Assembly: GCF_007065885.1 (NCBI RefSeq) | Contig: NZ_CP041409.1 | Span: 1,659,501 to 1,723,500 of the forward strand | Direction of reading: 5' to 3' | DNA: 64,000 nt | DNA from: Altererythrobacter sp. TH136 | GTDB taxonomy: Bacteria > Pseudomonadota > Alphaproteobacteria > Sphingomonadales > Sphingomonadaceae | Shown here: positions 20,050 to 28,004 of the stretch, one piece after another | How the letters are laid out: each line of letters begins with the position of its first letter | Position numbering within the stretch: position 1 is the stretch's first letter | The notes under the pieces: generated by a model | Told to the model about the DNA's origin: nothing | Database searches by the model: none | The model's input: the letters and a program-made list of their open reading frames with translations, nothing else | Made by a program: the position numbers and the translations under genes

Positions 20050-20586
20050 ATGATCAACACCCGACGCTCGTTTCTCGCCTGGCTTGGCGCTACCGCGGCC
20101 GTTCCCGTGCTCGCTGCTTGCGGCGGCTCCCCCGCCCAAGCGCGCACTTGGCCGAAAGGGCTGAGCGATGCCCAGTGGAGGGCCAAACTGACGAAGGTGC
20201 AGTACGAGATACTGCGTAAGGCTGGCACCGAACGGCCGGGTGCATCGCCGCTCAACAAGGAGCACCGCAAGGGCACGTTTCACTGTGCAGGATGCGGCAA
20301 CGCACTCTATTCTTCCGCGACCAAGTTCGAGAGCGGGACCGGCTGGCCTAGTTTCTGGCAACCGCTTGGCGGAGCGATCGTCACCGACACCGACTACAAG
20401 ATCGGCATTCCGCGGACGGAAGTGCTCTGCGCCGACTGCGGCGGGCACCTGGGGCACGTGTTCAACGATGGACCGAAGCCTACAGGCAAGCGCTACTGCA
20501 TGAACGGCGGCGCGATGACCTTCCGAAAGGCTTGGGGCATGAAAAAGGGCGGCAAGCCGAAGCTCGCCGCCCTTCAAATCACGTAA
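20050..20586 (+). CDS. msrB: exported peptide-methionine (R)-S-oxide reductase
   Basis: A 178-residue MsrB with an N-terminal export signal that cytosolic MsrB proteins lack. The signal combines a twin arginine (NTRRSFLAWLG) and a lipobox-like LAAC with Cys 24, so the enzyme is probably a periplasmic lipoprotein repairing oxidised methionine. The enzyme domain has the structural zinc pairs C79/C82 (CAGC) and C127/C130 (CADC), ESGTGWPSFW, GGHLGHVFNDGPKPTGKRYC and the catalytic Cys near position 150. Its last 50 bases contain a hairpin that acts better as a terminator for the convergent glsB-like gene. It starts 41 bases after the P450 stop. Confidence 0.93.
   Translation: MINTRRSFLAWLGATAAVPVLAACGGSPAQARTWPKGLSDAQWRAKLTKVQYEILRKAGTERPGASPLNKEHRKGTFHCAGCGNALYSSATKFESGTGWPSFWQPLGGAIVTDTDYKIGIPRTEVLCADCGGHLGHVFNDGPKPTGKRYCMNGGAMTFRKAWGMKKGGKPKLAALQIT
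20541..20574 (-). terminator. rho-independent terminator of the GlsB-like gene, inside msrB
   Basis: On the minus strand AAGGGCGGC (20574-20566) pairs with GCCGCCCTT (20553-20545), with AGC/GCT pairing inside around a TTCG tetraloop, followed by a T run (CCCTTTTTC). It starts 22 bases beyond the stop of the minus-strand gene at 20596 and lies within the msrB 3' coding end. Confidence 0.7.
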
Positions 20587-20595
20587 GTTTGGGGC

Positions 20596-20862
20596 TTACC
20601 TGACGCGCTTGCGCTGGATCAGGTTCGCAATCAGCAGCAGGATCACTGCACCGATGAAGGCGGTGATAAGGTAGTGGATCCAGCCGTCACCCGGGATCAG
20701 GCCGCCGAGCAGCAGACCACCCAGGAAGCCGCCGACAATGCCGACAACGATGTTGAGCAGGATACCCATCGAACCATCGCGGCTCATGACCATGCTTGCC
20801 AGCCAGCCGGCGACACCGCCGACAATGATCATGGTCAGAATTCCAACGCCATCGCCTTCCAT
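20596..20862 (-). CDS. GlsB/YeaQ/YmgE family stress membrane protein
   Basis: A tiny inner-membrane protein of 88 residues with three hydrophobic helices: ILTMIIVGGVAGWLASMVM, LLNIVVGIVGGFLGGLLLGGLI and YLITAFIGAVILLLIANLI, ending in a basic tail (QRKRVR). The glycine-rich spacing and GWLAS motif match the transglycosylase-associated/YeaQ family, which is induced by stress in many bacteria; molecular function is not established. A strong ribosome site (AGGAGG) precedes the ATG at 20862. Upstream is a GGAAC-N16-CGTT motif, the signature of the alphaproteobacterial general stress sigma factor EcfG. Confidence 0.9.
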   Translation of the reverse strand: MEGDGVGILTMIIVGGVAGWLASMVMSRDGSMGILLNIVVGIVGGFLGGLLLGGLIPGDGWIHYLITAFIGAVILLLIANLIQRKRVR

Positions 20863-20910
20863 AACATTCCTCCTGTTTCGCGCTCTAATTGCGCTACGTA
20901 CGCCGGTTCA

Positions 20911-20935
20911 AACGGCGCGCCGCACAGAGCGTTCC
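20911..20935 (-). promoter_or_regulatory. EcfG-type stress promoter of the GlsB-like gene
   Basis: Minus strand GGAAC (20935-20931), 16 bases, then CGTT (20914-20911) reproduces the sigma-EcfG consensus (GGAAC-N16/17-CGTT). Transcription would begin about 40 bases before the start codon at 20862, leaving a short leader with an AGGAGG site. Match is exact; control by EcfG is inferred from the known consensus. Confidence 0.65.
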
Positions 20936-20999
20936 CGGAATGCGATGAATGGTGGACGAGGGTCTTGAACCAGCGTTCAAATTTAACGGGTAGATTGCA

Positions 21000-21299
21000 T
21001 CAATACTTCAGTTGGCGTTCGTACAGATCGCGATAATGCTGGATACGCGTTACGCGCAGGCCTTGCATGCCCGAACGGTCAACCGCCCGCTGCCAGGACG
21101 CGAATTCTTCGAGGGTGAGATTATACCGCTCGAGCACCTCGTCGATCGACAGCAGGCCGCCGCTTACCGCAGCAACGACCTCTGCCTTGCGGCGAACAAC
21201 CCACCGCTTCGTGTTGGGCGGCGGCAGGTCCGCGATTCCCAGCGGCTCGCCGAGCGGGCCGATCACCTGGGCGGGACGAATTTTCTGGTTCTCGATCAT
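21000..21299 (-). CDS. sciP: CtrA inhibitor SciP (DUF1153)
   Basis: A 99-residue DNA-binding protein. SciP in Caulobacter binds CtrA and blocks recruitment of RNA polymerase at CtrA-activated promoters, shaping the cell cycle. The full DUF1153 pattern is visible: RPAQVIGPLGEPLGIADLPPPNTKRWVVRRKAEVVAAV, the helix-turn-helix GGLLSIDEVLERYNLTLEEFASW, and GLRVTRIQHYR. The start is the ATG at 21299, sharing one base with the stop of the upstream gene (TGATG), so the two are translationally coupled. The family is confined to alphaproteobacteria, which anchors the taxonomic guess. Confidence 0.93.
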   Translation of the reverse strand: MIENQKIRPAQVIGPLGEPLGIADLPPPNTKRWVVRRKAEVVAAVSGGLLSIDEVLERYNLTLEEFASWQRAVDRSGMQGLRVTRIQHYRDLYERQLKY

Positions 21300-21595
21300 C
21301 ACTTATCCCGGTCGCCATGATCCGCGGTAGAAGCGGCGGCGGCTGTTGTGGCGTCTGCCCGTTTGCCACTGCCTAAATAGCCAAGGTTAACACCGCGTTC
21401 GCCTGACGCGCGCGGTGACGCCTCGCGCGTGATCCCCCCGGCATGTGCCGCGAAACTGCCCCCCAGCGCGCCGTGCCGGGCGAATAGGCCCCTTACATCG
21501 CGCTCGGCTGAAAGGCGGGCGACCAGTTCGCTCCAGTCGAGCGGGCGCAGGCCGCCGCTGTCAGCGGTTTCGCCGATGATGATCCGTTCAAACAT
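21299..21595 (-). CDS. uncharacterised 98-residue protein coupled to sciP
   Basis: Starts at ATG 21595 (MFERIIIGETADSGG). The first 45 residues look structured (LRPLDWSELVARLSAERDVRGLFARHG); the remainder is rich in Gly, Ala and Arg (HAGGITREASPRASGERG) and looks disordered. I recognise no domain. Its stop codon overlaps the sciP start by one base, so it is likely made together with SciP and may be a cell-cycle or envelope-related partner. The coupling is seen, the function is not known. Confidence 0.65.
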   Translation of the reverse strand: MFERIIIGETADSGGLRPLDWSELVARLSAERDVRGLFARHGALGGSFAAHAGGITREASPRASGERGVNLGYLGSGKRADATTAAAASTADHGDRDK

Positions 21596-21717
21596 GCACA
21601 CCGCTTAGCCGGCGACCGGTCAAGAACCGGTAAAGCCGGAATTTACCCTGCGTTAGGACTTCGCCCGCTGCCCTTTCTGGCATCGAGCACAGGACGCGTG
21701 TATGCGCCCGGTCGCCC

Positions 21718-22869
21718 ATGAACCTTCATTCCACCCTCACTCCTGCGCTCACCGCTCCACAAGCCTCCGCGCTGTTCGACCTGCCGCGCCCGGCGTCCGA
21801 GTGCCGGATCGTCGTGGCGATGTCGGGCGGCGTGGACAGTTCGGTGGTCGCCGCGCTTGCGGCGGCCAGCGGCGCGGAGACGATCGGCATCACCTTGCAG
21901 CTGTACGATTACGGCGCGGCCACGGGGCGCAAGGGCGCCTGTTGCGCCGGCGATGACATCCGCGATGCACGTGATGTCGCCGATCGCCTGGGCATCGCGC
22001 ATTACGTGTTCGACCACGAGAGCGCCTTCCGCGAGGAAGTGGTCGAGCGCTTCGCCGACGATTATCTGTCCGGCCGCACGCCAGTGCCCTGCATCCGCTG
22101 CAACATGGGGCCCAAGTTTACCGACCTGCTGCGCATGGCGCGAGAGTTGGGGGCGGACTGCCTTGCCACCGGCCACTATGTGCGGCGGATCGGGGACGAG
22201 CTTCACCGCGCGATCGATCCGGCGCGCGATCAGTCGTATTTCCTGTACGGCACTACGGACGAACAGCTCGCTTTCCTGCGCTTCCCACTAGGCGGGCTTG
22301 AGAAGACCGAGGTGCGCCGGATCGCCGAAGCCTCATCCTTGCGCAACGCCGCCAAGCCCGACAGCCAGGACATCTGCTTCGTGCCGGACGGCAACTACGC
22401 CCGCATCGTGGAGAAGCTGCGGCCCGAAGGCGCGCGTCCGGGGGCAATCGTCCACGCGCAGACCGGCGAGCACCTGGGCGCTCACAAAGGCGTGATCCAC
22501 TTCACCGTCGGCCAGCGGCGCGGGCTGGAGATCGGCGGGCAGCCGGAGCCGCTCTATGTCATCGGGATCGATGCCGACGCGGCCGAAGTACGCGTGGGCC
22601 CGCGGGCCATGCTTGGCGTCAGCGCGGCGCGGGTGGTCGAGACCAATCGCATCGGGCCGCTGCCGGCGCAGCCACTGACCGCCAAGGTGCGCAGCCTGGC
22701 AAAGCCGGTGCCGATCACGCTGGACGGGCCGCTGGGGGACGGGGCGACCGTTACCATCCGCTTCGCCGCGCCGGAATTCGGCGTTGCACCCGGGCAGGCG
22801 GCGGTGATCTCTGCCGGTGAGCGGGTGGTCGGCGGCGGCTGGATCGACAGTACCGAGCCTGCCGCCTGA
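21718..22869 (+). CDS. mnmA: tRNA-specific 2-thiouridylase
   Basis: A 383-residue enzyme that thiolates U34 of tRNAs for Glu, Gln and Lys, using ATP and a persulfide donor. The PP-loop ATP site [15 protein letters not shown] lies near residue 38, the first catalytic cysteine is in TPVPCIRCN, the second in [13 protein letters not shown], and the central domain carries [10 protein letters not shown]. The N-terminus is extended by about 30 residues compared with E. coli. It has its own start 42 bases after the window's only visible gap here and ends exactly where the convergent 22870 gene ends. Confidence 0.96.
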   Translation: MNLHSTLTPALTAPQASALFDLPRPASECRIVVAMSGGVDSSVVAALAAASGAETIGITLQLYDYGAATGRKGACCAGDDIRDARDVADRLGIAHYVFDHESAFREEVVERFADDYLSGRTPVPCIRCNMGPKFTDLLRMARELGADCLATGHYVRRIGDELHRAIDPARDQSYFLYGTTDEQLAFLRFPLGGLEKTEVRRIAEASSLRNAAKPDSQDICFVPDGNYARIVEKLRPEGARPGAIVHAQTGEHLGAHKGVIHFTVGQRRGLEIGGQPEPLYVIGIDADAAEVRVGPRAMLGVSAARVVETNRIGPLPAQPLTAKVRSLAKPVPITLDGPLGDGATVTIRFAAPEFGVAPGQAAVISAGERVVGGGWIDSTEPAA

Positions 22870-23256
22870 TCAATCGTCCCAGGGCTCCAGCACACAGCCA
22901 TAGCCTTTGCGGTAGGTCGCGGTGTCGCTGGCGAGGATCAACATGCGCGCGGTCACGCTTTTCGCCGCGTTGTTATCCGACAGGGTGACCAGCTCCATGC
23001 CGCCGAGCTTGTCTTTCGCGCAATCCTCCAGGCTCCGCCCCGCGACATAGCGACACGAACAAGCAACCCGTGCCCCGTACGCGGTGCCGGCGTGCGCATA
23101 GCCGCGGGCAACCGAGCCGAATGCGGCCCACAGCGCCAGCAGCGCCACGACGACGGCAGCGACCCATAGCGGCCGGTTCGTCGTGCGCGCGCCCTTACCT
23201 GCCCCGGTGCGTGCCCCGTTGCGTGCCTTACCCGTTGCCAAGCGGGAATCCTCCAT
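22870..23256 (-). CDS. uncharacterised single-pass membrane protein, cysteine-rich periplasmic part
   Basis: A 128-residue protein. The N-terminus is basic and low-complexity (KARNGARTGAGKGARTTNR), followed by one strong membrane helix (LWVAAVVVALLALWAAFGSVA) and a C-terminal domain with four cysteines (VACSCRYVAGRSLEDCAKDK and YGCVLEPW) probably outside the cytoplasm. I do not recognise a named family. The ATG at 23256 overlaps the ATG of the divergent serine hydrolase (23255) within CATG, so the pair share a start region and each promoter must lie inside the other's gene. The divergent layout suggests a link with the serine hydrolase. Confidence 0.7.
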   Translation of the reverse strand: MEDSRLATGKARNGARTGAGKGARTTNRPLWVAAVVVALLALWAAFGSVARGYAHAGTAYGARVACSCRYVAGRSLEDCAKDKLGGMELVTLSDNNAAKSVTARMLILASDTATYRKGYGCVLEPWDD

Positions 23257-24400
23257 GCGATGCGCCGACGCCGTGCCGAAGCTTTGCTCCCCCCGCCTTA
23301 TCGCCCCGATCCTGCTGCTGCCAGTGCTTGCCGGCTGCTCTTCGAATCCGGGCGAACCGGAGCCGCTGAGCAAGGAGGCGCTTGCCGCCGTGTCCGACGA
23401 TCCCGGCGCGCCGACCGAGGATCTGGCGCGGGCGCTCGACGATGCGTTCACCAAGGACGGCGTTGGCGAAACCCGCGCGGTGGTGGTGATGCACGGCGGG
23501 AGAATCGCGGCGGAACGCTATGCTCAGGGATACGGTCCGGACACCCGCTTCGTCAGCTGGTCAATGGCCAAGACCGTGACCGCCACGATGATCGGCATGT
23601 TGATCGCCGACGGCCGCCTGTACCTCGACCAATCGCCCCCGGTGCCGCGCTGGCAACGGCCGGGGGATCCCCGCGGCGAAATCACGCTGCGCCAGTTGCT
23701 GCAAATGCGCAGCGGTCTCCGCCACTGCGAATCGTGCGATCCGCCGTATGAATCGGGGGAGGTGCGGATGCTGTTCCTCGATGGGCGCGACGACATGGCG
23801 GACTATGCCGAGAGCCAGCCACTGGAGAGCGAACCGGGCGCGAAGTTCGAATATTCGAGCAACACGACCGTGATCCTGGCGGACATCGCGGCGCGGGTGC
23901 TGACCCGCAGCACCGATCCGGAACTGCGCCGGCGGGCGGTGGCCGACTATCTCCACAGCCGCCTGTTCAAGCCGCTCGGCATGGACTCGATGGTGCCGGA
24001 ATTCGACCGCTCGGGCACGTTGATCGGTGGCAGCCTGGTCCACGGCACGGCGCGCGACTGGGCCCGGTTCGGCGATTTCCTGCGCAACAAGGGTTCCTAC
24101 AAGGGCACCCAGGTGGTCCCGCGCCGCTGGGTCGAGTTCATGACCGCGCCGAGCCCCCGCCGGGGCAATTATGGCGCGCAGACCTGGCTCAATCAGGGCG
24201 CGCCCGAGGGCGATGATCCGCTGTTCGGTGAACGTGGGCCGAAGTCCGCGTTCGCGATGATCGGCCACATGGGCCAGTTCGTGATCGTGGCGCCGGACCG
24301 CAAACTGGTGGTGGCCCGCCTCGGCCACTCGAACAGCGAGGAGATCCCGCGCGAGGTCCAGGAGCTGGCTGACATCGTCGAGCTTTACCCGGGCAAGTAG
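23255..24400 (+). CDS. lipoprotein serine hydrolase, beta-lactamase family
   Basis: About 381 residues. The start at 23255 gives a lipoprotein signal (LIAPILLLPVLAGC), so the protein is membrane-anchored in the periplasm. The serine hydrolase core shows the SxxK tetrad SMAK at residues 103-106 (FVSWSMAKTVTATMIG), the tyrosine element near residue 200 (FEYSSNTTVILADIAARV), and LRQLLQMRSGLRHCE. This class C-like fold covers esterases, D-aminopeptidases and penicillin-binding enzymes; resistance should not be assumed. The 3' end overlaps the convergent phzF-like gene by 16 bases. Confidence 0.88.
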   Translation: MRCADAVPKLCSPRLIAPILLLPVLAGCSSNPGEPEPLSKEALAAVSDDPGAPTEDLARALDDAFTKDGVGETRAVVVMHGGRIAAERYAQGYGPDTRFVSWSMAKTVTATMIGMLIADGRLYLDQSPPVPRWQRPGDPRGEITLRQLLQMRSGLRHCESCDPPYESGEVRMLFLDGRDDMADYAESQPLESEPGAKFEYSSNTTVILADIAARVLTRSTDPELRRRAVADYLHSRLFKPLGMDSMVPEFDRSGTLIGGSLVHGTARDWARFGDFLRNKGSYKGTQVVPRRWVEFMTAPSPRRGNYGAQTWLNQGAPEGDDPLFGERGPKSAFAMIGHMGQFVIVAPDRKLVVARLGHSNSEEIPREVQELADIVELYPGK

Positions 24401-25191
24401 AAGCTCCCCTCCACCACCGTGACGCACCGGCCGCCGAGCCACGCGCGGTCACCGCCGCGTTCCCTGGCGAACCGGCAGGCGAGATCGCCGCCGCGCCGCG
24501 AAGCCTGATGCGCGGTGAAGCGGTCTCGCCCCAGCCGCGCGGACCAGAACGGAGTCAGCGCCGCGTGCGCCGATCCGGTGACCGAATCCTCGTCCACGCC
24601 GCCGCCCGGCACGAATACCCGGCTGACGACATCGAAGTCGCGGCCCGGCGCGGTGCAGATGTACTGATGATCGCCGAGCGCGCCCAGCCCGCGCAGGTCC
24701 GGCGTCAGCGCCCGCACCTCGTCCTCGTGCGCGAACAGGTAGATGCCGTAGCGATCGGGACTGAGCCACACCTCCTCAGGCGCAGCGCCGAGCAGCGCCA
24801 CCGCTTCGGCGAATTCGCCCCGCTCGGTCGGAATGGCGGGCAGCGCGAGTTCGTATCCTTCGCCCGTGCGCCGCACCTCGAGATTGCCCGCGCGGCGGGT
24901 TCGGAAGGTTACCCGCTCACCGCCGTCTCGCTCCAGCAGCACGTGCCCGCTGGCCAGCGTCGCGTGCCCGCACAGGCGGATCTCGGTGGTCGGGGTGAAC
25001 CAGCGCAGTTCCCAGTCGCATTCACCGGTCGCATCGCGCACCACGAAGGCGGTCTCCGCAAAGTTGTTCTCCTCCCCGATCGCCTGCAGCGTTTCATCGG
25101 GCAGCCACTCGTCGAGCGGCATGACCGCGGCCTGGTTGCCGGCGAACGGGCGCGCGGCGAAAGCGTCGACGTGCCAGTACGGCAGCTTCAT
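24385..25191 (-). CDS. PhzF family isomerase
   Basis: A 268-residue member of the PhzF superfamily, distant relatives of diaminopimelate epimerase. Signature runs are VDAFAARPFAGNQAAVMPLDEW, the catalytic Glu in ENNFAETAFVV, RWFTPTTEIRLCGHATLASGHVL, and GGGVDEDSVTGSAHAAL. Outside phenazine clusters these proteins have no settled function, and no phenazine genes are present here. It is the last gene of a minus-strand operon, overlapping the CDF transporter gene by 4 bases. Confidence 0.93.
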   Translation of the reverse strand: MKLPYWHVDAFAARPFAGNQAAVMPLDEWLPDETLQAIGEENNFAETAFVVRDATGECDWELRWFTPTTEIRLCGHATLASGHVLLERDGGERVTFRTRRAGNLEVRRTGEGYELALPAIPTERGEFAEAVALLGAAPEEVWLSPDRYGIYLFAHEDEVRALTPDLRGLGALGDHQYICTAPGRDFDVVSRVFVPGGGVDEDSVTGSAHAALTPFWSARLGRDRFTAHQASRRGGDLACRFARERGGDRAWLGGRCVTVVEGSFYLPG

Positions 25192-26138
25192 TGCGGGTCT
25201 CCTTGCGGTTCGGCGGGAAGCAGTTCCTCCGCGGCGGCGCCTTCCTCGTCGACCAGCCCGTCAGGGTCGGGGTGGATCAGCACCTCGACACCGGGAAACT
25301 CGGCTTCGATCCGGGCTTCGAGCTCGTCCATCACCCGGTGCGCCTGGGCGATCGTCATGCGCGGATCGACCGCGGCATGGAACTGGACGAAGTCGTGCAT
25401 GCCCGATGTGCGGGTGCGCAGGTCGTGCACTCCGCGCAGTTCAGGATGCCCGGCGAGCGCGGCGACGAACGCCTCGCGCTTATCGTCGGGCCACTCCTTG
25501 TCCATCAGGTGGTTGACCGCTTCGGACGAGGCGCGCCACGCCCCCCAGCCGAGCCAGGCGGCGATGGCAAGGCCGAATGCCGGATCTGCCCCGGCGATCC
25601 CGACGAATCGATCAAGCGCCAGCGCGGCGATCACCGCCAGGTTGAGCAGGAGGTCCGACTGGTAGTGCACATTGTCGGTCTTGATCGCGAGGCTGCCGGT
25701 CCGGCGGATCACGTGCCGCTGCCACGCCAGCAGGCCGAGTGTCGCGACCATGGCAATGACCGATACCACGATGCCTTCGTCAGCCGAGGCGACTCGCTCG
25801 CCGCCGACCAGCGCCCCCACCGCGCGCATGGCGATGCCGGCGGCCGAGAGGGCGATCAGCACCACCTGGAATAGCGCCGCCAGTGCCTCTGCCTTGCCGT
25901 GCCCGAAGCGATGGTCACGGTCGGCCGGCTGAGCCGCGATCCACACGCCGATCAGGGTGGCGATGCTGGCAACCAGATCGAGCCCGGTGTCGGCGAGGCT
26001 GCCGAGCATCGCGGTGGAATCCGATTTCCACACCGCCCAGGTCTTCAGCACCGCCAGCAGTGCGGCCACCGCGATCGAGGCATAGGCGGCGCTGCGGGTG
26101 AGGGCGCCGCGGTCAGCCGATGCGGTCGAAGCCGTCAC
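25188..26138 (-). CDS. cation diffusion facilitator transporter
   Basis: A 316-residue inner-membrane cation/proton antiporter of the FieF-like group. Six hydrophobic helices are visible, with metal-site acids in [20 protein letters not shown] and [17 protein letters not shown], then a cytoplasmic ferredoxin-like domain ([29 protein letters not shown] and VLIHPDPDG). Zinc, iron or manganese efflux is usual; selectivity cannot be read with certainty. It overlaps both pdxH and the phzF-like gene by 4 bases, so the three are co-translated. Confidence 0.94.
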   Translation of the reverse strand: MTASTASADRGALTRSAAYASIAVAALLAVLKTWAVWKSDSTAMLGSLADTGLDLVASIATLIGVWIAAQPADRDHRFGHGKAEALAALFQVVLIALSAAGIAMRAVGALVGGERVASADEGIVVSVIAMVATLGLLAWQRHVIRRTGSLAIKTDNVHYQSDLLLNLAVIAALALDRFVGIAGADPAFGLAIAAWLGWGAWRASSEAVNHLMDKEWPDDKREAFVAALAGHPELRGVHDLRTRTSGMHDFVQFHAAVDPRMTIAQAHRVMDELEARIEAEFPGVEVLIHPDPDGLVDEEGAAAEELLPAEPQGDPQ

Positions 26139-26743
26139 GGGTACAGCAGCGTGCTGGCCCAGCCGCCGCCCTCGGTGCGGGTGAAGCGGCGGCGGTCGTG
26201 CAGGCGGCCGGGCCGGTCGAGCCAGAACTCGATCGCTTCCGGATCCAGCGTGAAGCCGGACCAGTGCGGCGGGCGCGGCACCTCACCATCAGCCTTGTAC
26301 ACTTTCTCCAGCGCCTCGACCCGCGCGACGTAGGTCGCGCGGCTGTCCAGCGGGCGTGACTGGTCGCTCGCGGCCGAGCCGACCTGGCTGACGAACGCGC
26401 GGGAGTGGAAGTAATCGTCCGCCATGCTCGCGGGAACTTCGCGCAGCGGACCTTCGATGCGGATCTGGCGGCGCAGGCTCTTCCAGTGGAACAGCAGCGC
26501 GGCGCGCGGATTGGCGAGGATCTCCGCGCCCTTGCGGCTCTGCGCGTTGGTGTAGAAGGTGAACCCTTCGTCGCCGTAATCCTTTAGCAACACCATGCGG
26601 ACGGACGGCACGCCGGCGGGCGTGGCCGTGGCAAGCGCCATGGCGTTAGCGTCATTGGGTTCGCTCTCCCGCGCCTCGGCGAACCAAGCGGCGAACAGGC
26701 CGAGCGGGTCACTGTCGAGCAGCGCGGATTGGTCAGCGTTCAT
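26135..26743 (-). CDS. pdxH: pyridoxamine 5'-phosphate oxidase
   Basis: A 202-residue FMN enzyme making the coenzyme pyridoxal phosphate. Recognisable runs: [71 protein letters not shown]-type [16 protein letters not shown], and the C-terminal [21 protein letters not shown]. The ATG at 26743 gives a normal N-terminus (MNADQSALL); an in-frame start 11 codons earlier is less likely. First gene of the pdxH-CDF-phzF operon. The link between PLP synthesis and cation efflux is not obvious. Confidence 0.95.
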   Translation of the reverse strand: MNADQSALLDSDPLGLFAAWFAEARESEPNDANAMALATATPAGVPSVRMVLLKDYGDEGFTFYTNAQSRKGAEILANPRAALLFHWKSLRRQIRIEGPLREVPASMADDYFHSRAFVSQVGSAASDQSRPLDSRATYVARVEALEKVYKADGEVPRPPHWSGFTLDPEAIEFWLDRPGRLHDRRRFTRTEGGGWASTLLYP

Positions 26744-26948
26744 CGCGGGCTCCAGCGAAAGTGTCACACGTGTCACACTGTTCTGGCGAAGATATTCCGG
26801 GCTGTCCCGTGGCCGTTGAACTGGACCCCCGAAAAGCCTGTCGGTCGGTTGCGCGAAGGATCATGCCCGTGCCCTACCCAAGGCCGCGCATGTAGGAAAG
26901 CGCGCGCTGCTTGCGCCGGCGCAGTGCCTCACCTAGCTAACACGCCAC

Positions 26949-27962
26949 ATGGCTAGCAAATCCGATCCTTATACGACTCTCGGTGTTGCACGCGGCGCGA
27001 CCGAGAAGGAAATTAAGAGCGCCTATCGCAAGCTCGCCAAGGAGCTGCACCCCGATCGCAACGCCGACAATCCCAAGGCGGCGGAACGCTTCTCGGACGT
27101 AACCCGCGCGTACGATCTGCTGTCCGACAAGGACAGGCGCGCCCGGTTCGACCGAGGCGAAATCGATGCCGACGGCAATCCGGCCAATCCGTTTGCCGGT
27201 CACGGTGGATTCGGGGGCGGTGGATTTGGCGGCGGCGGATTTGGGGGCGGCCGGCCTGGTGGGTTCCGGCCCGAAGATCTGCAAGGCATGGGCGGCGGGG
27301 CGGACGGGGTCGATCTCGGCGACCTGTTCGAAGGCCTGTTCGGCGGCGGCGCCCGCAGCAGCCCGTTCGGGCAAGGTGGCGGCTTCGGCGGGGCGGGACC
27401 CGGCGGATTCGGCGGCCAACAGCGCCGCGCGGCGCCCCCGCCCAAGGGCGGCGACATCGCCTATCGCCTGCGCGTACCGTTCGTCGACGCCGCGCGCCGT
27501 GCCGATCAGCGGATCACGCTGGCCGATGGCAAGACGATCGACCTCAAGCTGCCAGCCGGGGTCGAGGACGGCACCCAGATGCGGCTGAAGGGCAAAGGCC
27601 AGCAGGGACCGGGCGGCACCGGCGACGGGCTGGTGACGATCTCGGTGGAAAGTCACCCCTACTTCCGCCGCGAGGGCGATAACGTGCGGCTCGATCTGCC
27701 GCTCACGCTTAACGAAGCGGTCACCGGCGCCCGGATCAAGGTGCCCACCGTGGACGGCCCGGTGATGCTGACGATCAAACCGGGGACCAGCGGCGGCACC
27801 ACCATGCGCCTCGGCGGCAAGGGCTTTTCGCGCAAGGACGGCTCTCGCGGTGACCAGCTCGTCACGCTGGAGATCGATCTTCCGGATGACGTCGCGGAAC
27901 TGGGCCGCCGGCTTGAAGGTTGGCACGACACCCGCAATCCGCGGGCCAAGCTTGGCGTGTAA
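26949..27962 (+). CDS. DnaJ-class co-chaperone, CbpA-like
   Basis: A 337-residue type II J protein. The J domain spans residues 1-70 with HPD at 34-36. A glycine/phenylalanine-rich linker follows (FGGGGFGGGG pattern, about residues 80-160), then the substrate-binding domains (GGDIAYRLRVPFVDAARR, GVEDGTQMRLKGKGQQGPGG, RLDLPLTLNEAVTGARIKVPTVDGPVMLTIKPGT). No CxxCxGxG zinc finger is present, separating it from DnaJ proper. It would stimulate DnaK. Gene order upstream leaves a 205-base gap from pdxH that probably holds both promoters. Confidence 0.94.
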   Translation: MASKSDPYTTLGVARGATEKEIKSAYRKLAKELHPDRNADNPKAAERFSDVTRAYDLLSDKDRRARFDRGEIDADGNPANPFAGHGGFGGGGFGGGGFGGGRPGGFRPEDLQGMGGGADGVDLGDLFEGLFGGGARSSPFGQGGGFGGAGPGGFGGQQRRAAPPPKGGDIAYRLRVPFVDAARRADQRITLADGKTIDLKLPAGVEDGTQMRLKGKGQQGPGGTGDGLVTISVESHPYFRREGDNVRLDLPLTLNEAVTGARIKVPTVDGPVMLTIKPGTSGGTTMRLGGKGFSRKDGSRGDQLVTLEIDLPDDVAELGRRLEGWHDTRNPRAKLGV

Positions 27963-28004
27963 GCCCTTCCCGGCGACACTCGGCAAGCCAGCCAAGAAGA
28001 TCGC

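Noticed and set aside
21640-21660. CtrA-like half sites (TTTACCCTGCGTTAG) upstream of the sciP pair
   Set aside because: Only partial agreement with TTAA-N7-TTAA; too degenerate to claim control by CtrA.
23255-24400. Antibiotic-resistance beta-lactamase
   Set aside because: Only the general serine-hydrolase motifs are present and the lipoprotein form fits esterase/peptidase relatives; resistance cannot be inferred.
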